Positions 38,930-47,706 are shown, counted from the stretch's first letter. The stretch: DNA of 64,000 nt from Bifidobacterium saimiriisciurei (GCF_010667655.1 NZ_WHZU01000014.1:1-64000); one strand, 5' to 3'. Numbers and translations are program-made. The notes: generated by a model from the letters alone, not told the origin.

Positions 38930-40000
38930 TCAGAGCTGATCTGCGAAGTGCTTCTTCGCGACGACCTCGGCGAGCTCGATGGCGTTGAGGGCGGCGCCCT
39001 TGCGCAGGTTGTCGTTGGTGATGAACATCGACAGGCCCTTCTTGCCGTCGACGGCCTGGTCCTGACGGATGCGGCCGACGAAGCTCGGGTCCTTGCCTGC
39101 GGCGAGCTGCGGGGTGGGGATGTCGTCGAGTACGACGCCCGGGGCCTTGGCGAGCACCTCGCGGGCTTCGTCCGGGGTGACGTCCTTCTCGAACTCGGCG
39201 TTGATGCTCATGCCGTGGGAGGTGAACACGCCGATGCGCACGCAGGTGCAGCTGGCCTTGAGATCGGGCAGGTGCAGGATCTTGCGGCTTTCGTTGCGCA
39301 GCTTCTGCTCCTCGTCGGTCTCCTCGCTGCCGTCGTCCACGATGGAGCCGATGAACGGCACGGCGTTGAAGGCGATGGTGCGCACGACCTTGGTCGGTTC
39401 GGGGAAGTCGATGGCGGAACCGTCGAACACGAGCTTGTCGGCACCCTGCTCGATGGCGGCCTTGGCCTCGTTCATGAGCTGCAGCACGCCGGCGCGACCC
39501 GCACCGGAGACGGCCTGGTAGGAGCTGACGATCAGTCGCTTGAGACCGAACGCGTCGGAAAGGGCCTTCATGGCCGGCATGCAGGCCATGGTGGTGCAGT
39601 TCGGGTTGGCGATGATGCGGTCCGGAACGTCGTCCAGATCCTCGGGGTTGACCTCGGCGACGACCAGCGGCACGTTGTCGTGCATACGCCACTGGGAGGA
39701 GTTGTCGATCACGTAGGCGCCGGCCTCGGCGAACTTCGGGGCCCACACCTTGGAGGTGCCGCCGCCTGCGGAGAAGATGGCGATGTCGATGCCGGAGAGA
39801 TTGGCCTTGGCGACGTCCTCCACCACGATGTCGTGGCCGCGCCAGTTGAGCACGGTGCCGGCGGAGTGGGCGGACGCCATGAAGCGCAGGTCCTTCACGG
39901 GGAAGTCGCGCTCGTCGAGGATGCGACGCATCACCATACCGACCTGGCCGGTGGCGCCGAGCACCGCTACGTTTACACCTTTGTCATTGATCTGAACCAT
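38930..40000 (-). CDS. asd: Aspartate-semialdehyde dehydrogenase
   Basis: Reduces aspartyl phosphate to aspartate semialdehyde for lysine, threonine, methionine and diaminopimelate. The 356-residue product has the nucleotide motif VLGATGQVGMVM, catalytic Cys135 in NPNCTTMA, and QAVSGAGRAG. GTSHGMSINAE-type residues (FTSHGMSIN) contain the catalytic His. AAGGGAACGAACC precedes the ATG. It follows the two aspartokinase subunit genes with a 59-base gap and is likely co-transcribed. Its last 20 bases are the sequence duplicated by element copy A. Confidence 0.95.
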   Translation of the reverse strand: MVQINDKGVNVAVLGATGQVGMVMRRILDERDFPVKDLRFMASAHSAGTVLNWRGHDIVVEDVAKANLSGIDIAIFSAGGGTSKVWAPKFAEAGAYVIDNSSQWRMHDNVPLVVAEVNPEDLDDVPDRIIANPNCTTMACMPAMKALSDAFGLKRLIVSSYQAVSGAGRAGVLQLMNEAKAAIEQGADKLVFDGSAIDFPEPTKVVRTIAFNAVPFIGSIVDDGSEETDEEQKLRNESRKILHLPDLKASCTCVRIGVFTSHGMSINAEFEKDVTPDEAREVLAKAPGVVLDDIPTPQLAAGKDPSFVGRIRQDQAVDGKKGLSMFITNDNLRKGAALNAIELAEVVAKKHFADQL

Positions 40001-40059
40001 GGTTCGTTCCCTTCTGCCCTGCTGGTTCCTAAACGATTCCTATGCGGCGTATCGCTGCT

Positions 40060-40623
40060 TCAGCGGCCGGTGCCGCCGTACACCACGGCCTCCACCTGAT
40101 CGGAGTCGAGGTTGAACTTGGTGTGGATGGCGCGCACGGCGTCCTCGAGGTCCTCGAGCGGCACCATGGCGGAGATGCGGATTTCGGAGGTGGAGATCAT
40201 CAGCACGTTGATGTTCTTCTCGCTCAGCGCGCGGAAGAACGTAGCGGCGATGCCCGAGTGGGTCTTCATGCCGACGCCCACGAGCGCGACCTTGCCGACC
40301 TCCTTGTTGATGTCGACGGACTCGTACTTGAGCTCCTCGCGCTTGTCGGCCAGCACCTGCTCGATCTGGCGAAGCTGGGCCTCGGACGCGGTGAAGGAGA
40401 TGTCGGCGGTGCCGGTGGACGCGGCGGCCTGCACGATCATATCGACGTTCACGCCGGCCTCGGCCAGGCTGGTGAACACGGAGGCGCTCACGCCGGGGAC
40501 ATCGGGGATGCGACGCAGCGTGACCTGCACCTCGCTCTTGTCGTGCGCGATGCCGGAGACGACCGGGTCTTCGGGGCCGAGGTCGGGGAACAGGTCGCCC
40601 ATGGACTGGTTATCGTTGGTCAT
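40060..40623 (-). CDS. Aspartokinase regulatory subunit (two ACT domains)
   Basis: A 187-residue protein made of tandem ACT domains (VQVTLRRIPDVPGVSASVF and VALVGVGMKTHSGIAATFF), ending VEAVVYGG. The second shows the MISTSEIRISAMV segment where lysine/threonine bind in aspartokinases. It matches the C-terminal half of ordinary aspartokinases and stands as a separate gene, 92 bases after the catalytic gene. It should bind that subunit and give feedback control. The ATG at 40623 is the only good start, and the N-terminal ~30 residues are extra. Confidence 0.88.
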   Translation of the reverse strand: MTNDNQSMGDLFPDLGPEDPVVSGIAHDKSEVQVTLRRIPDVPGVSASVFTSLAEAGVNVDMIVQAAASTGTADISFTASEAQLRQIEQVLADKREELKYESVDINKEVGKVALVGVGMKTHSGIAATFFRALSEKNINVLMISTSEIRISAMVPLEDLEDAVRAIHTKFNLDSDQVEAVVYGGTGR

Positions 40624-40715
40624 GATTACTACTTTCGCGATGTTGTACGGATTGGTTGCTTGTTGATGCTCTTGCTGATGTCCTGAATGCTTGCCGAGGT
40701 CCGGCGAGGAACGGC

Positions 40716-41480
40716 CTAATTCAGGTTCGGGATGCTGCGCGGATCGGCGCCCTCGGGCAGGACCAGCGTGCCGGGGCGGTGCGAGAACGAGCTGCGCACG
40801 TGCAGCGGCATCTTGAAACGCTCCGCGTATTCGACGCAGCGCAGGGCCAGCACCTTGGAGCCGCAGGCGGCCATCTCGAGGATCGCCTCGTAGGAGATCG
40901 CGGGGATGCGTCGGGCGGTCGGCACAATACGGGGATCGGCGGTGAACACGCCGTCGACGTCGGTGTAGATCTCGCACACGTCGGCACCCAGCGCCACGGC
41001 CAGCGCCACTGCGGAGGTGTCGGAGCCGCCACGGCCGAGCGTGGTGGGATCGCCCTTGGTGTTGATGCCCTGGAAGCCGGCGACGATGGCCACATCGCCC
41101 TGTTCGAGCACTTCGGCCACACGCTTCGGCTTCACGGAGCGGATATGCGCGGCGCCGTAGCGGGCGTCGGTGAGGAAGCCGGCCTGCTGGCCGGTGAACG
41201 AGTGGGCGCGCACACCCTGCGCGTGAATGGCCATGGCCAGCAGACTCATGGAGATGCGCTCGCCGGCGGTCATGAGCATGTCCATCTCGCGCTCCGGCGG
41301 CTTGGAGTCGATGTCGAGGGCCTGGTCGATCAGATCGTCGGTGGTGTCGCCCATGGCCGAGACCACCACGGCCACGTCGTTGCCCTTCTTCTTGGTATCG
41401 ATGATGCGCTTGGCCACACGCTTGATCGAGTCGGTGTCGGCTACCGACGAGCCGCCATACTTCTGAACGATAAGTGCCAC
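40716..41480 (-). CDS. lysC: Aspartokinase catalytic subunit
   Basis: Phosphorylates aspartate, the first step of the aspartate family. The 254 residues contain only the amino-acid-kinase domain: [11 protein letters not shown] at the N-terminus, [33 protein letters not shown] and [13 protein letters not shown]. The ACT domains that normally follow are encoded by the next gene. The C-terminus stops after [11 protein letters not shown], close to the usual domain border, so this is a clean split rather than a random break. The ATG at 41480 matches the family start. Confidence 0.92.
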   Translation of the reverse strand: MALIVQKYGGSSVADTDSIKRVAKRIIDTKKKGNDVAVVVSAMGDTTDDLIDQALDIDSKPPEREMDMLMTAGERISMSLLAMAIHAQGVRAHSFTGQQAGFLTDARYGAAHIRSVKPKRVAEVLEQGDVAIVAGFQGINTKGDPTTLGRGGSDTSAVALAVALGADVCEIYTDVDGVFTADPRIVPTARRIPAISYEAILEMAACGSKVLALRCVEYAERFKMPLHVRSSFSHRPGTLVLPEGADPRSIPNLN

Positions 41481-41710
41481 TTCAGTCCCATCTCGTGATT
41501 ACTGCGCATATTGACGTTTGCCATGCGCACAAGTAAGTCAATACTGTACGCAAACGGCAAGATTATAGGGCTCTCGAAGATTACGGCGCGAACACCGCTC
41601 CACAATGTGAGCGCGGCCCATCCACGGGTCGGAGCACCGGCCGATGTCAATCGATTGACCACGCCACGGAACAGCCGCTCGCACGGCTTCCGTACGGGCC
41701 TACGCCCGGG

Positions 41711-42313
41711 TCACGCCTCGCGGCGGCCGACGAGCGCACGGCCGAGCGTGACCTCGTCGGCGTATTCGAGGTCGGCGCCGACGGGCAGGCCGCTCGCCAG
41801 CCGTGTGACCTTGACCTCGAGCGGACCGAGCAGCCGGGAGATGTAGGTGGTGGTGGCCTCGCCCTCGATGTTGGGGTTGAGGGCCATGATGACCTCGCTC
41901 ACCTCGCCGGAGCCGAGGCGTTCCAGCAGCTGGGGGATGCGCAGGTCGGCCGGCCCGACGTTGGCCATGGGGTTGATGGCGCCGCCGAGCACATGGTAGA
42001 GGCCGCGGAATTCGCGGGTGCGCTCGATGCTCATCACGTCCTTGGGCTCCTGGACCACGCAGATGACAGTGCGGTCGCGACGTGGGTCGACGCAGATCGG
42101 GCACGGGCTCGTCTCGCACACGTTGCCGCAGATCTCGCAGAACCTCACCTTGGCCTTGACCTCCTGAATGGCGTCGGCGAGCGCCTGGGCCTCCTGATCG
42201 TCGGCGCCCAGCAGGTAGAAGGCGATGCGCTGCGCGCCCTTCGGCCCGATGCCGGGAAGTTTGGCGAACGCATCGATGAGATTCTGGATCGCGCCATCGT
42301 AGGCCAGTGCCAT
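41711..42313 (-). CDS. recR: Recombination mediator protein RecR
   Basis: Helps RecF and RecO load RecA at gaps. The 200-residue product has the helix-hairpin-helix [17 protein letters not shown], a zinc finger with Cys59, 62, 71 and 74 ([16 protein letters not shown]), and a Toprim domain ([30 protein letters not shown]). AAGGAGCG precedes the ATG. It follows dnaX at 101 bases, the common dnaX-recR order. Confidence 0.95.
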   Translation of the reverse strand: MALAYDGAIQNLIDAFAKLPGIGPKGAQRIAFYLLGADDQEAQALADAIQEVKAKVRFCEICGNVCETSPCPICVDPRRDRTVICVVQEPKDVMSIERTREFRGLYHVLGGAINPMANVGPADLRIPQLLERLGSGEVSEVIMALNPNIEGEATTTYISRLLGPLEVKVTRLASGLPVGADLEYADEVTLGRALVGRREA

Positions 42314-42373
42314 GCATCGCTCCTTATACGGTCATGCGGCTATACGGCTTTGCCGTCCTGTTCGGGTATTTCG

Positions 42374-42402
42374 GGCATCCGGCCGGCGTGCGGCCGGATG
42401 CC
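42374..42402. terminator. Hairpin between dnaX and recR
   Basis: Perfect 12-bp arms GGCATCCGGCCG and complement with a five-base loop, without a T run. It lies between dnaX and recR on the same strand and might attenuate read-through. Confidence 0.4.
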
Positions 42403-42414
42403 ATCATCGCGGGG

Positions 42415-45189
42415 TTATTCGCCGTCGTCATTCTTGCGCTTGGCGACGATATTGCGCGGGTTGCGCGGGTCGTCGGGCTCGAGGACCTCCACGTTCTTGA
42501 CTTCGAAGAACTTCTTCAGTTCCTCGAGGTCCATGGCGCCGGCCGCGCCCAATGACTCGTCCGACATGGAGTATTCGTCATCGTCGGGGTCGACGGCGGG
42601 CGGCTGCGGGCCGGCGGGAGCCGCAGGGCCTGCGGCCGGCCCGCCGAACCCGGACGACGACGGCCACGCGGCCCCGTCGCCCGGCGCGGACGCGGCCTGG
42701 ACGTTCTGCCGGGCGTGCGGATTGAAATGACGGACCTGCACCGGCGGCTGGGACTGCTGCGCCACGGCCGGAGCGGGGTCGGCATGGGGCTGCACCGGCT
42801 GGCTCGACTGTCCGGCCGGTTGGGCCCACGGATCGGCGCCGATTGACGGATCGGCCTCCGACGACGGATTCGGAGCCGGCTGCGCAGCCGGGGACGGAGT
42901 CGGAGTCGCCCACGGATCGTTGTCGTCGCTCAGGTCCGGCACGGCCACATGCTTGGCGTGCGGCTCGGCATGCGGCTTCTCCCGATGGGAAAGGTCCTCG
43001 TACGGCCGGGCGGAGCCGGTCTGCGCGGTCGACTGGGCCCAGGGATCGTCTGCGGGGTCGGCCGCGGCCGGAGCCGACTGTGCCGACGAGGCATGGGCAG
43101 ATGGCGCGGGCATCGCCCATGGATCGTCCTCCGGAAGCGGGGGCCGCCCCGGGCCGCTGTTCGGAAGGCCGCTGTTCGGACCGTGATCTGCGGCCCGATG
43201 AACGTCGGAATCGTTCTGCGCCTCGGCGTTGTCGGCCGGAGCCGTCTCATGATCGTGCGACTGCCTCGACGCCGCGGCGGCCGTACCGACGCCGGCCGGC
43301 ATGGACGACGACAGGCTGGCCTGCAGCAGTTCCGCCTTGATGCGCTGCTGCTCCTGCGGCGGCAGCTGGCTCCATGGCGGCGCCATCTGGCCGTCGGCCA
43401 TCTTCTTGGTCGGGGCGAGCGCCACATCGGGGCCGAACGCCTTGCGGGTCTCGGCGCGAAGGATGTCGGTCACCTTGTTGGTGCCGTCCACTTCCTCCCT
43501 GGCGACGGCGAGCGCGAACGCATACTTGCTCAGCGGCACGTCGAACTTGATCCATAGCCGCATCTGGCCGGTCTTCGGATGGGGCGCGAGATTGATGCGC
43601 GGCACCTTGTCGCGGTTCACATATCTGCGCACGTCCTCGGGCAGCGCGGCGACGATCGCATCCCACTTCTCATCCGGCGTGCGGTTGTCCGATGCGGGAT
43701 CGCCCGATGCGGAATCCTGCGATGCGTGACCGCCGGCCTGCGACGCGGACGTCTGCCCGTCCTGCTGGCCGGAAGCCGACGATTGCGGAACAGAGGCCGC
43801 AGAGGAGCGGCCGTCGTCGGATGCCGACGCGGATACGGTCGCATCGGCGGACGCCACGGATGCGGCTCCATCCGCCGCCTGCGACGATGAAGGAACCTGC
43901 GGCTGCGACGACGTGGATGATGATGACGCCGACGACGATGGCTGCTGCTGACGACGACGGCCAATGAAGCCGCCGCGCGCCGCGCCGGACGACTGCGGCG
44001 ACGATGCCGCCGCGTTCCCGGCGGCATCGGCCGAGGCCGTGCCCGACGACGAAGCCGCCGTCGCCGCGGCCGGCGCGGCGGCGACCGTTGCGGGCACCAG
44101 CAGTCGTGCGGCCAGCAGTTCAAGCCGCATACGCGGCGAAATCGCGCCGGTCATCGAACCCAACGTGTCGTTGATGACATCGGCGATGGCCGTCAGCCGC
44201 GGCAATCCCAACGCCTCGGCCTGACGTCGCAGATCGTCGACATCCTCCGCCTCGGCATCGTCACTGAGCACGGATTCCGCGCGCTCGCCGGCGATGGTGA
44301 GAATCAGCAGGTCACGCACGCGCGACAGCAGATCCTCCACGAAACGGCGTGGGTCGAAGCCGCCGACCACGACCTTCTGCACCACGCCATACAGCTTCTC
44401 GCCGTCCTTGTCGATGACGGCGTCGATGGCCTCGGCGATGAGCGCATCCGGTGTGAAGCCGAGCAGCGCGACGGCGGAGTCATGGGCGATCACGCCATCG
44501 ACGGCACCGACCATGAGCTGGTCAAGCACCGAAAGCGTGTCTCGCATGGAGCCACCGCCGGCACGCATGGCCAGCTTGAGCACGCCGGGCTCCGGCTTGA
44601 TGCCCTCCTTGCCGCAGATATCCTCCAGATACGGCCCCATGACCTCCGGCGGCACCAAACGGAACGGATAATGATGGGTGCGCGAACGAATCGTGCCGAT
44701 GACCTTCTCCGGCTCCGTCGTCGCGAAGATGAACATCACATGCTCCGGCGGCTCCTCCACGATCTTCAGCAACGCGTTGAAACCCTGCTGCGTGACCATA
44801 TGGGCCTCGTCGAGGATGAAGATCTTATAGCGGTCGCGCGCGGGCGCGAAGCCGGCTCGCTCGCGAAGCTCGCGGGCGTCGTCCACGCCGTTATGGCTGG
44901 CCGCGTCGATCTCCACCACATCGATGGAGCCGGGGCCGCCGGTGGCGAGGTCCTTGCAGGATTCGCATTCACCGCACGGGTGCGAGGTCGGGCCCTTCGC
45001 GCAGTTGACGCAGCGGGCCAGGATGCGGGCCGAACTGGTCTTGCCGCAGCCGCGCGGACCGGAGAACAGATACGCATGCGTGAGCTTGCCCTCGTCAAGG
45101 GCGCGGGAAAGAGGAATGGTGACTTGGTCCTGCCCCACGATGCCGTCGAAGGTGTCGGGGCGGTAACGCCTATACAATGCCAAAGCCAT
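42415..45189 (-). CDS. dnaX: DNA polymerase III gamma/tau subunit
   Basis: The clamp-loader ATPase and organiser of the polymerase holoenzyme. The 924-residue product begins MALALYRRYRPDTFDGIVGQ. It has Walker A GPRGCGKT at 44-51, zinc cysteines (CVNCAKG, CGECESCKD), Walker B FILDEAHM and sensor ATTEPEKVIGTIRSR. After the AAA+ part, residues ~395-900 are rich in Pro, Ala, Ser and Gln and include four DPWA words. A polymerase-binding segment lies in between (~560-660). The ATG at 45189 is preceded by a weak AAAGAA. The first ~65 coding bases and the leader occur again just upstream, next to element copy B. Confidence 0.95.
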   Translation of the reverse strand: MALALYRRYRPDTFDGIVGQDQVTIPLSRALDEGKLTHAYLFSGPRGCGKTSSARILARCVNCAKGPTSHPCGECESCKDLATGGPGSIDVVEIDAASHNGVDDARELRERAGFAPARDRYKIFILDEAHMVTQQGFNALLKIVEEPPEHVMFIFATTEPEKVIGTIRSRTHHYPFRLVPPEVMGPYLEDICGKEGIKPEPGVLKLAMRAGGGSMRDTLSVLDQLMVGAVDGVIAHDSAVALLGFTPDALIAEAIDAVIDKDGEKLYGVVQKVVVGGFDPRRFVEDLLSRVRDLLILTIAGERAESVLSDDAEAEDVDDLRRQAEALGLPRLTAIADVINDTLGSMTGAISPRMRLELLAARLLVPATVAAAPAAATAASSSGTASADAAGNAAASSPQSSGAARGGFIGRRRQQQPSSSASSSSTSSQPQVPSSSQAADGAASVASADATVSASASDDGRSSAASVPQSSASGQQDGQTSASQAGGHASQDSASGDPASDNRTPDEKWDAIVAALPEDVRRYVNRDKVPRINLAPHPKTGQMRLWIKFDVPLSKYAFALAVAREEVDGTNKVTDILRAETRKAFGPDVALAPTKKMADGQMAPPWSQLPPQEQQRIKAELLQASLSSSMPAGVGTAAAASRQSHDHETAPADNAEAQNDSDVHRAADHGPNSGLPNSGPGRPPLPEDDPWAMPAPSAHASSAQSAPAAADPADDPWAQSTAQTGSARPYEDLSHREKPHAEPHAKHVAVPDLSDDNDPWATPTPSPAAQPAPNPSSEADPSIGADPWAQPAGQSSQPVQPHADPAPAVAQQSQPPVQVRHFNPHARQNVQAASAPGDGAAWPSSSGFGGPAAGPAAPAGPQPPAVDPDDDEYSMSDESLGAAGAMDLEELKKFFEVKNVEVLEPDDPRNPRNIVAKRKNDDGE

Positions 45190-45260
45190 AATGCAAACCC
45201 GTTCTTTCCAAAACCAAACCACCGTCTCCGATGGACCAAGTCACCATGCTATTTCGTTCA

Positions 45261-45333
45261 GGCCTCGCGCTCGATGCATCGCGCTCGCATCGCCTACAAA
45301 CAGTCCACCGGACTGTTTGCTTAACGGCTCAGC
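45261..45333. mobile_element. Dispersed hairpin element, copy B (dnaX 5' end)
   Basis: Second copy. The left part is GGCCTCGCGCTCGATGCATC, the right part GCTTAACGGCTCAGC. The central hairpin pairs AAACAGTCC with GGACTGTTT. It lies between two copies of the dnaX start region. On the minus strand the core reads AEPLSKQSGGLFVGDASA. It differs from copy A mainly at paired positions of the stem. Confidence 0.72.
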
Positions 45334-45334
45334 C

Positions 45335-45463
45335 TGGTCCTGCCCCACGATGCCGTCGAAGGTATCAGGGCGGTAACGCCTATACAATGCCAAAGCCATA
45401 ATGCAAACCCGTTCTTTCCAAATCCGTACGACCATCCCGGTGAGCCAAGTCACCATACTACTT
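45335..45463 (-). pseudogene. Duplicated dnaX leader and 5' end
   Basis: This segment repeats 45125-45254: the first 22 codons of dnaX (MALALYRRYRPDTFDGIVGQ), its ribosome site region and about 60 bases of leader. The coding part is nearly identical, while the leader is more diverged. The frame runs on from 45399 into element B and stops at 45241, giving a 52-codon chimera that lies upstream of the intact gene. It may be a dead remnant or a translated leader. Confidence 0.7.
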
Positions 45464-45525
45464 TGTGGGGTCCTCGCCTACGAGGCATGGCCTGCAAAGC
45501 ATCATCGCGAGACGGAGGTCAAGCC

Positions 45526-45822
45526 CTAGGCCGAGGCAAGGCCCCGGTCCAGAAGCTCACGCATCGCCTCCGACTGCGAGAGATGATGCCGCCTCGCATA
45601 TTCGTTCAACAGGCGAAAACGATTCTCATCCAGGCGAACCTGCACCTTATGTCGCGCCGGAGTCAGGCCGATTTCCAAAGGACGGCCGCGTCGGCGCGAT
45701 TCAAGAAACCCGAGGGGATACCCACGCTCCGCCTCTTCGGCGTCCGCATTCAGCACGGCATTCTCCTCATCGGAGAAATTCGCATCACTGACGATGATGT
45801 AATCCCGATCATCACCCATCAT
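45526..45822 (-). CDS. Antitoxin-like protein, ribbon-helix-helix
   Basis: A 98-residue protein. Its C-terminal part, KVQVRLDENRFRLLNEYARR followed by HHLSQSEAMRELLDRGL, has the strand-helix-helix pattern of RHH/CopG repressors. The N-terminal half is acidic and probably wraps the partner toxin. Its start codons overlap the upstream gene's stop (ATGA), and GGGAGG lies four to seven bases before, so the pair is translationally coupled. It would autoregulate the operon. RHH assignment is by pattern only. Confidence 0.65.
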   Translation of the reverse strand: MMGDDRDYIIVSDANFSDEENAVLNADAEEAERGYPLGFLESRRRGRPLEIGLTPARHKVQVRLDENRFRLLNEYARRHHLSQSEAMRELLDRGLASA

Positions 45823-46133
45823 CCATCCTCCCAATATGTCGTATCCACCGTCCCCTGCAACAACAGCGGCCAGTACTTTTTGCGAAGCTTCATTGCGTGA
45901 ATCAGCAGCCAGCCACGATGGGTTCTTTTGATCACCACCTCCAAGGCGACGGCATTGTCGTCAAACCCCACGCACAACAGTTTCAGCTGGTCCTCATCCA
46001 GAACACTTGTCCCCAAAGGACGCCGCACCACCGTCAACGCATCGGATGGATCGATGCCATGCTTCAACGCCGATTCACGAACAAATACGGGACGGCCTAC
46101 CGGCAACCCCTCGCCTTTATTATTGTAGTACAT
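45819..46133 (-). CDS. Toxin-like protein (BrnT-like)
   Basis: A 104-residue protein upstream of and overlapping the RHH gene. Its core, ALKHGIDPSDALTVVRRP and LEVVIKRTHRGWLLIHAMKL followed by RKKY, follows the BrnT plan: KHG-helix, strand hairpin, and a final basic helix with an Arg-Lys cluster. The toxin-first order also matches BrnT/BrnA. Overall identity to BrnT is low by eye, so a related RelE-fold toxin or an uncharacterised family is possible. If active it would cleave RNA and slow growth. Confidence 0.55.
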   Translation of the reverse strand: MYYNNKGEGLPVGRPVFVRESALKHGIDPSDALTVVRRPLGTSVLDEDQLKLLCVGFDDNAVALEVVIKRTHRGWLLIHAMKLRKKYWPLLLQGTVDTTYWEDG

Positions 46134-46249
46134 AATTCCATATCCTTATCGGCCCTTCCTGCAAACGGTGGGAACGGATGCTGCGGCGTCAACCGTATGC
46201 GCGAATATGGTGTGCGGTTCATCGAAGACTCCAGAGAAGGGATCTCACC

Positions 46250-47161
46250 ATGCCGCACAACGGCACCCCGGCAACCGACGCCGGAAACACACCGACCATC
46301 AAGACGACGCCGTCGATCCTCACCCCGCAGGTCAACATCAACGCGCTCACCCCCGCCGAAACCGAGGAGACCGTGGAGAAGGCCGGCATCGGCAAAACCC
46401 AGCTCAGCGGCGGCAAGGCGTTCGTCTCCGCCATGTTCGCCGGCGCGTTCATCGGCTTCGGCGCGCTGTTCTTCCTCATCGTCACCAGCGACCCGGCCAT
46501 GACCTGGGGCCCGAAGCGATTCGTCGGCGGCCTCGCCTTCTGCATGGGACTCGTGCTCGTGCTCTGCTGCGGCGCCGAACTGTTCACCGGCAACTCGCTC
46601 ATGGCCTCCGACATCGCCGCCCGCAAGATCAGCTGGGGCGCGCTCGCCAAGAACTGGGTCATCGTCTGGTTCGGCAACCTCGCCGGAGCCCTGCTGCTCG
46701 TCACGCTCATCGCGTTCGCCGGCACCATGGGCCTCAACGACGGCGCCGTGGGAGACACGGCCGTGGCGACCGCCGCCTCGAAGATCACCCCGGACTGGAT
46801 AACGCTGTTCTTCCGCGGCATCCTATGCAACATCCTCGTCTGCCTGGCCGTGCGCATCGGATTCTCCGCCCGCTCCGTCGGCGACAAGGTGCTCGGCATC
46901 CTGCTGCCCATCGCCGGATTCGTCGCCATGGGCTTCGAACACTGCGTGGCCAACATGTTCTTCCTCCCCGTGGGTCTCGTCTCCAAGACGCTCGGATTCG
47001 GCGCCCAGGCCGCCGGCGCCGAAGCGGTCACCGTGCAGGGCATCCTCTACAACCTCTCCGCCGCCACACTGGGCAACATCGTCGGAGGCGCCATCTTCGT
47101 GGCGCTCGCCTACTGGTTCGTCAACGCCCGCAGGGAGCCCGCCAAGTCCGACGCCAAATGA
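46250..47161 (+). CDS. Formate/nitrite transporter family channel
   Basis: An inner-membrane pentameric channel for formate or a similar small anion. The 303-residue product has a ~55-residue soluble head, then six spans with the FNT signatures GAFIGFGALFF, CGAELFTGNSL (the slit loop), WFGNLAGALL, GILCNILVCLAV and GFEHCVANMFFLP. AAGGGA lies eight bases before the ATG at 46250. In a bifidobacterium that splits pyruvate to formate, formate export is the simplest role. It stands alone. Confidence 0.88.
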   Translation: MPHNGTPATDAGNTPTIKTTPSILTPQVNINALTPAETEETVEKAGIGKTQLSGGKAFVSAMFAGAFIGFGALFFLIVTSDPAMTWGPKRFVGGLAFCMGLVLVLCCGAELFTGNSLMASDIAARKISWGALAKNWVIVWFGNLAGALLLVTLIAFAGTMGLNDGAVGDTAVATAASKITPDWITLFFRGILCNILVCLAVRIGFSARSVGDKVLGILLPIAGFVAMGFEHCVANMFFLPVGLVSKTLGFGAQAAGAEAVTVQGILYNLSAATLGNIVGGAIFVALAYWFVNARREPAKSDAK

Positions 47162-47169
47162 CCGGTTGC

Positions 47170-47241
47170 GGTCCTGATCGCGGCCATCAACCGACCGGAT
47201 TCCGCCGGACGATGGTCACGATCGGGACCGCGATCAGGACC
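47170..47241. terminator. Inverted repeat after the formate channel gene
   Basis: GGTCCTGATCGCGG (47170-47183) pairs with its complement (47228-47241) over a 44-base spacer. It lies between converging genes (channel and tad locus). No T run. Confidence 0.45.
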
Positions 47242-47283
47242 AATAGACGGTTCGGCATCAAAGGACCGCCGGCATCGACGCCG

Positions 47284-47706
47284 CTACCGGCAGTCCTTCG
47301 GACCGGCCTTCGCCCGCATCGTCACCTCACCGACGAACGGCACTCTCGTGGTCACCGAAGCCCCGACCACCACGTCCTCGCCCGCGATCAGGCATTCGGC
47401 AAGTCTCGCCCGATTCGAGGAAGCCACGCCGCCCGCCTTCGCACATGGGTCGCCCGAGGATTCGTAATGCGCCGTCGCCGCCGCAATCGCGGCATGGTCG
47501 GCCGCCGTCTGCGCCACGGATTTGCAGTACAGCACGTTGCCTACGGCCAGTATGGCCGATAGCAGCACGGCGGCGGCCGTCACCAATCCCACGCCGACCA
47601 CCGTTCCGGACCCGCGATCGGATCGCCTCAGCAGATTGCGTCCGATGCCATCGCGTCGTAAGTTCACACCGCCATGTCGTCGGCGTTCTCCATACCGTTT
47701 GCTCAT
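47284..47706 (-). CDS. TadE-like pseudopilin, Rv3654c type
   Basis: Last gene of the tad locus. The 140-residue product has a short basic head, one hydrophobic segment (GSGTVVGVGLVTAAAVLLSA) and the AAQxAADHAAIAAATA pattern, then Cys residues in DPCAKAG and LAECLIAGEDV typical of the Rv3654c group. It probably is a minor pilin of the Tad (Flp) pilus. I chose the ATG at 47706; an ATG at 47733 that overlaps the previous stop is also possible. Confidence 0.75.
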   Translation of the reverse strand: MSKRYGERRRHGGVNLRRDGIGRNLLRRSDRGSGTVVGVGLVTAAAVLLSAILAVGNVLYCKSVAQTAADHAAIAAATAHYESSGDPCAKAGGVASSNRARLAECLIAGEDVVVGASVTTRVPFVGEVTMRAKAGPKDCR

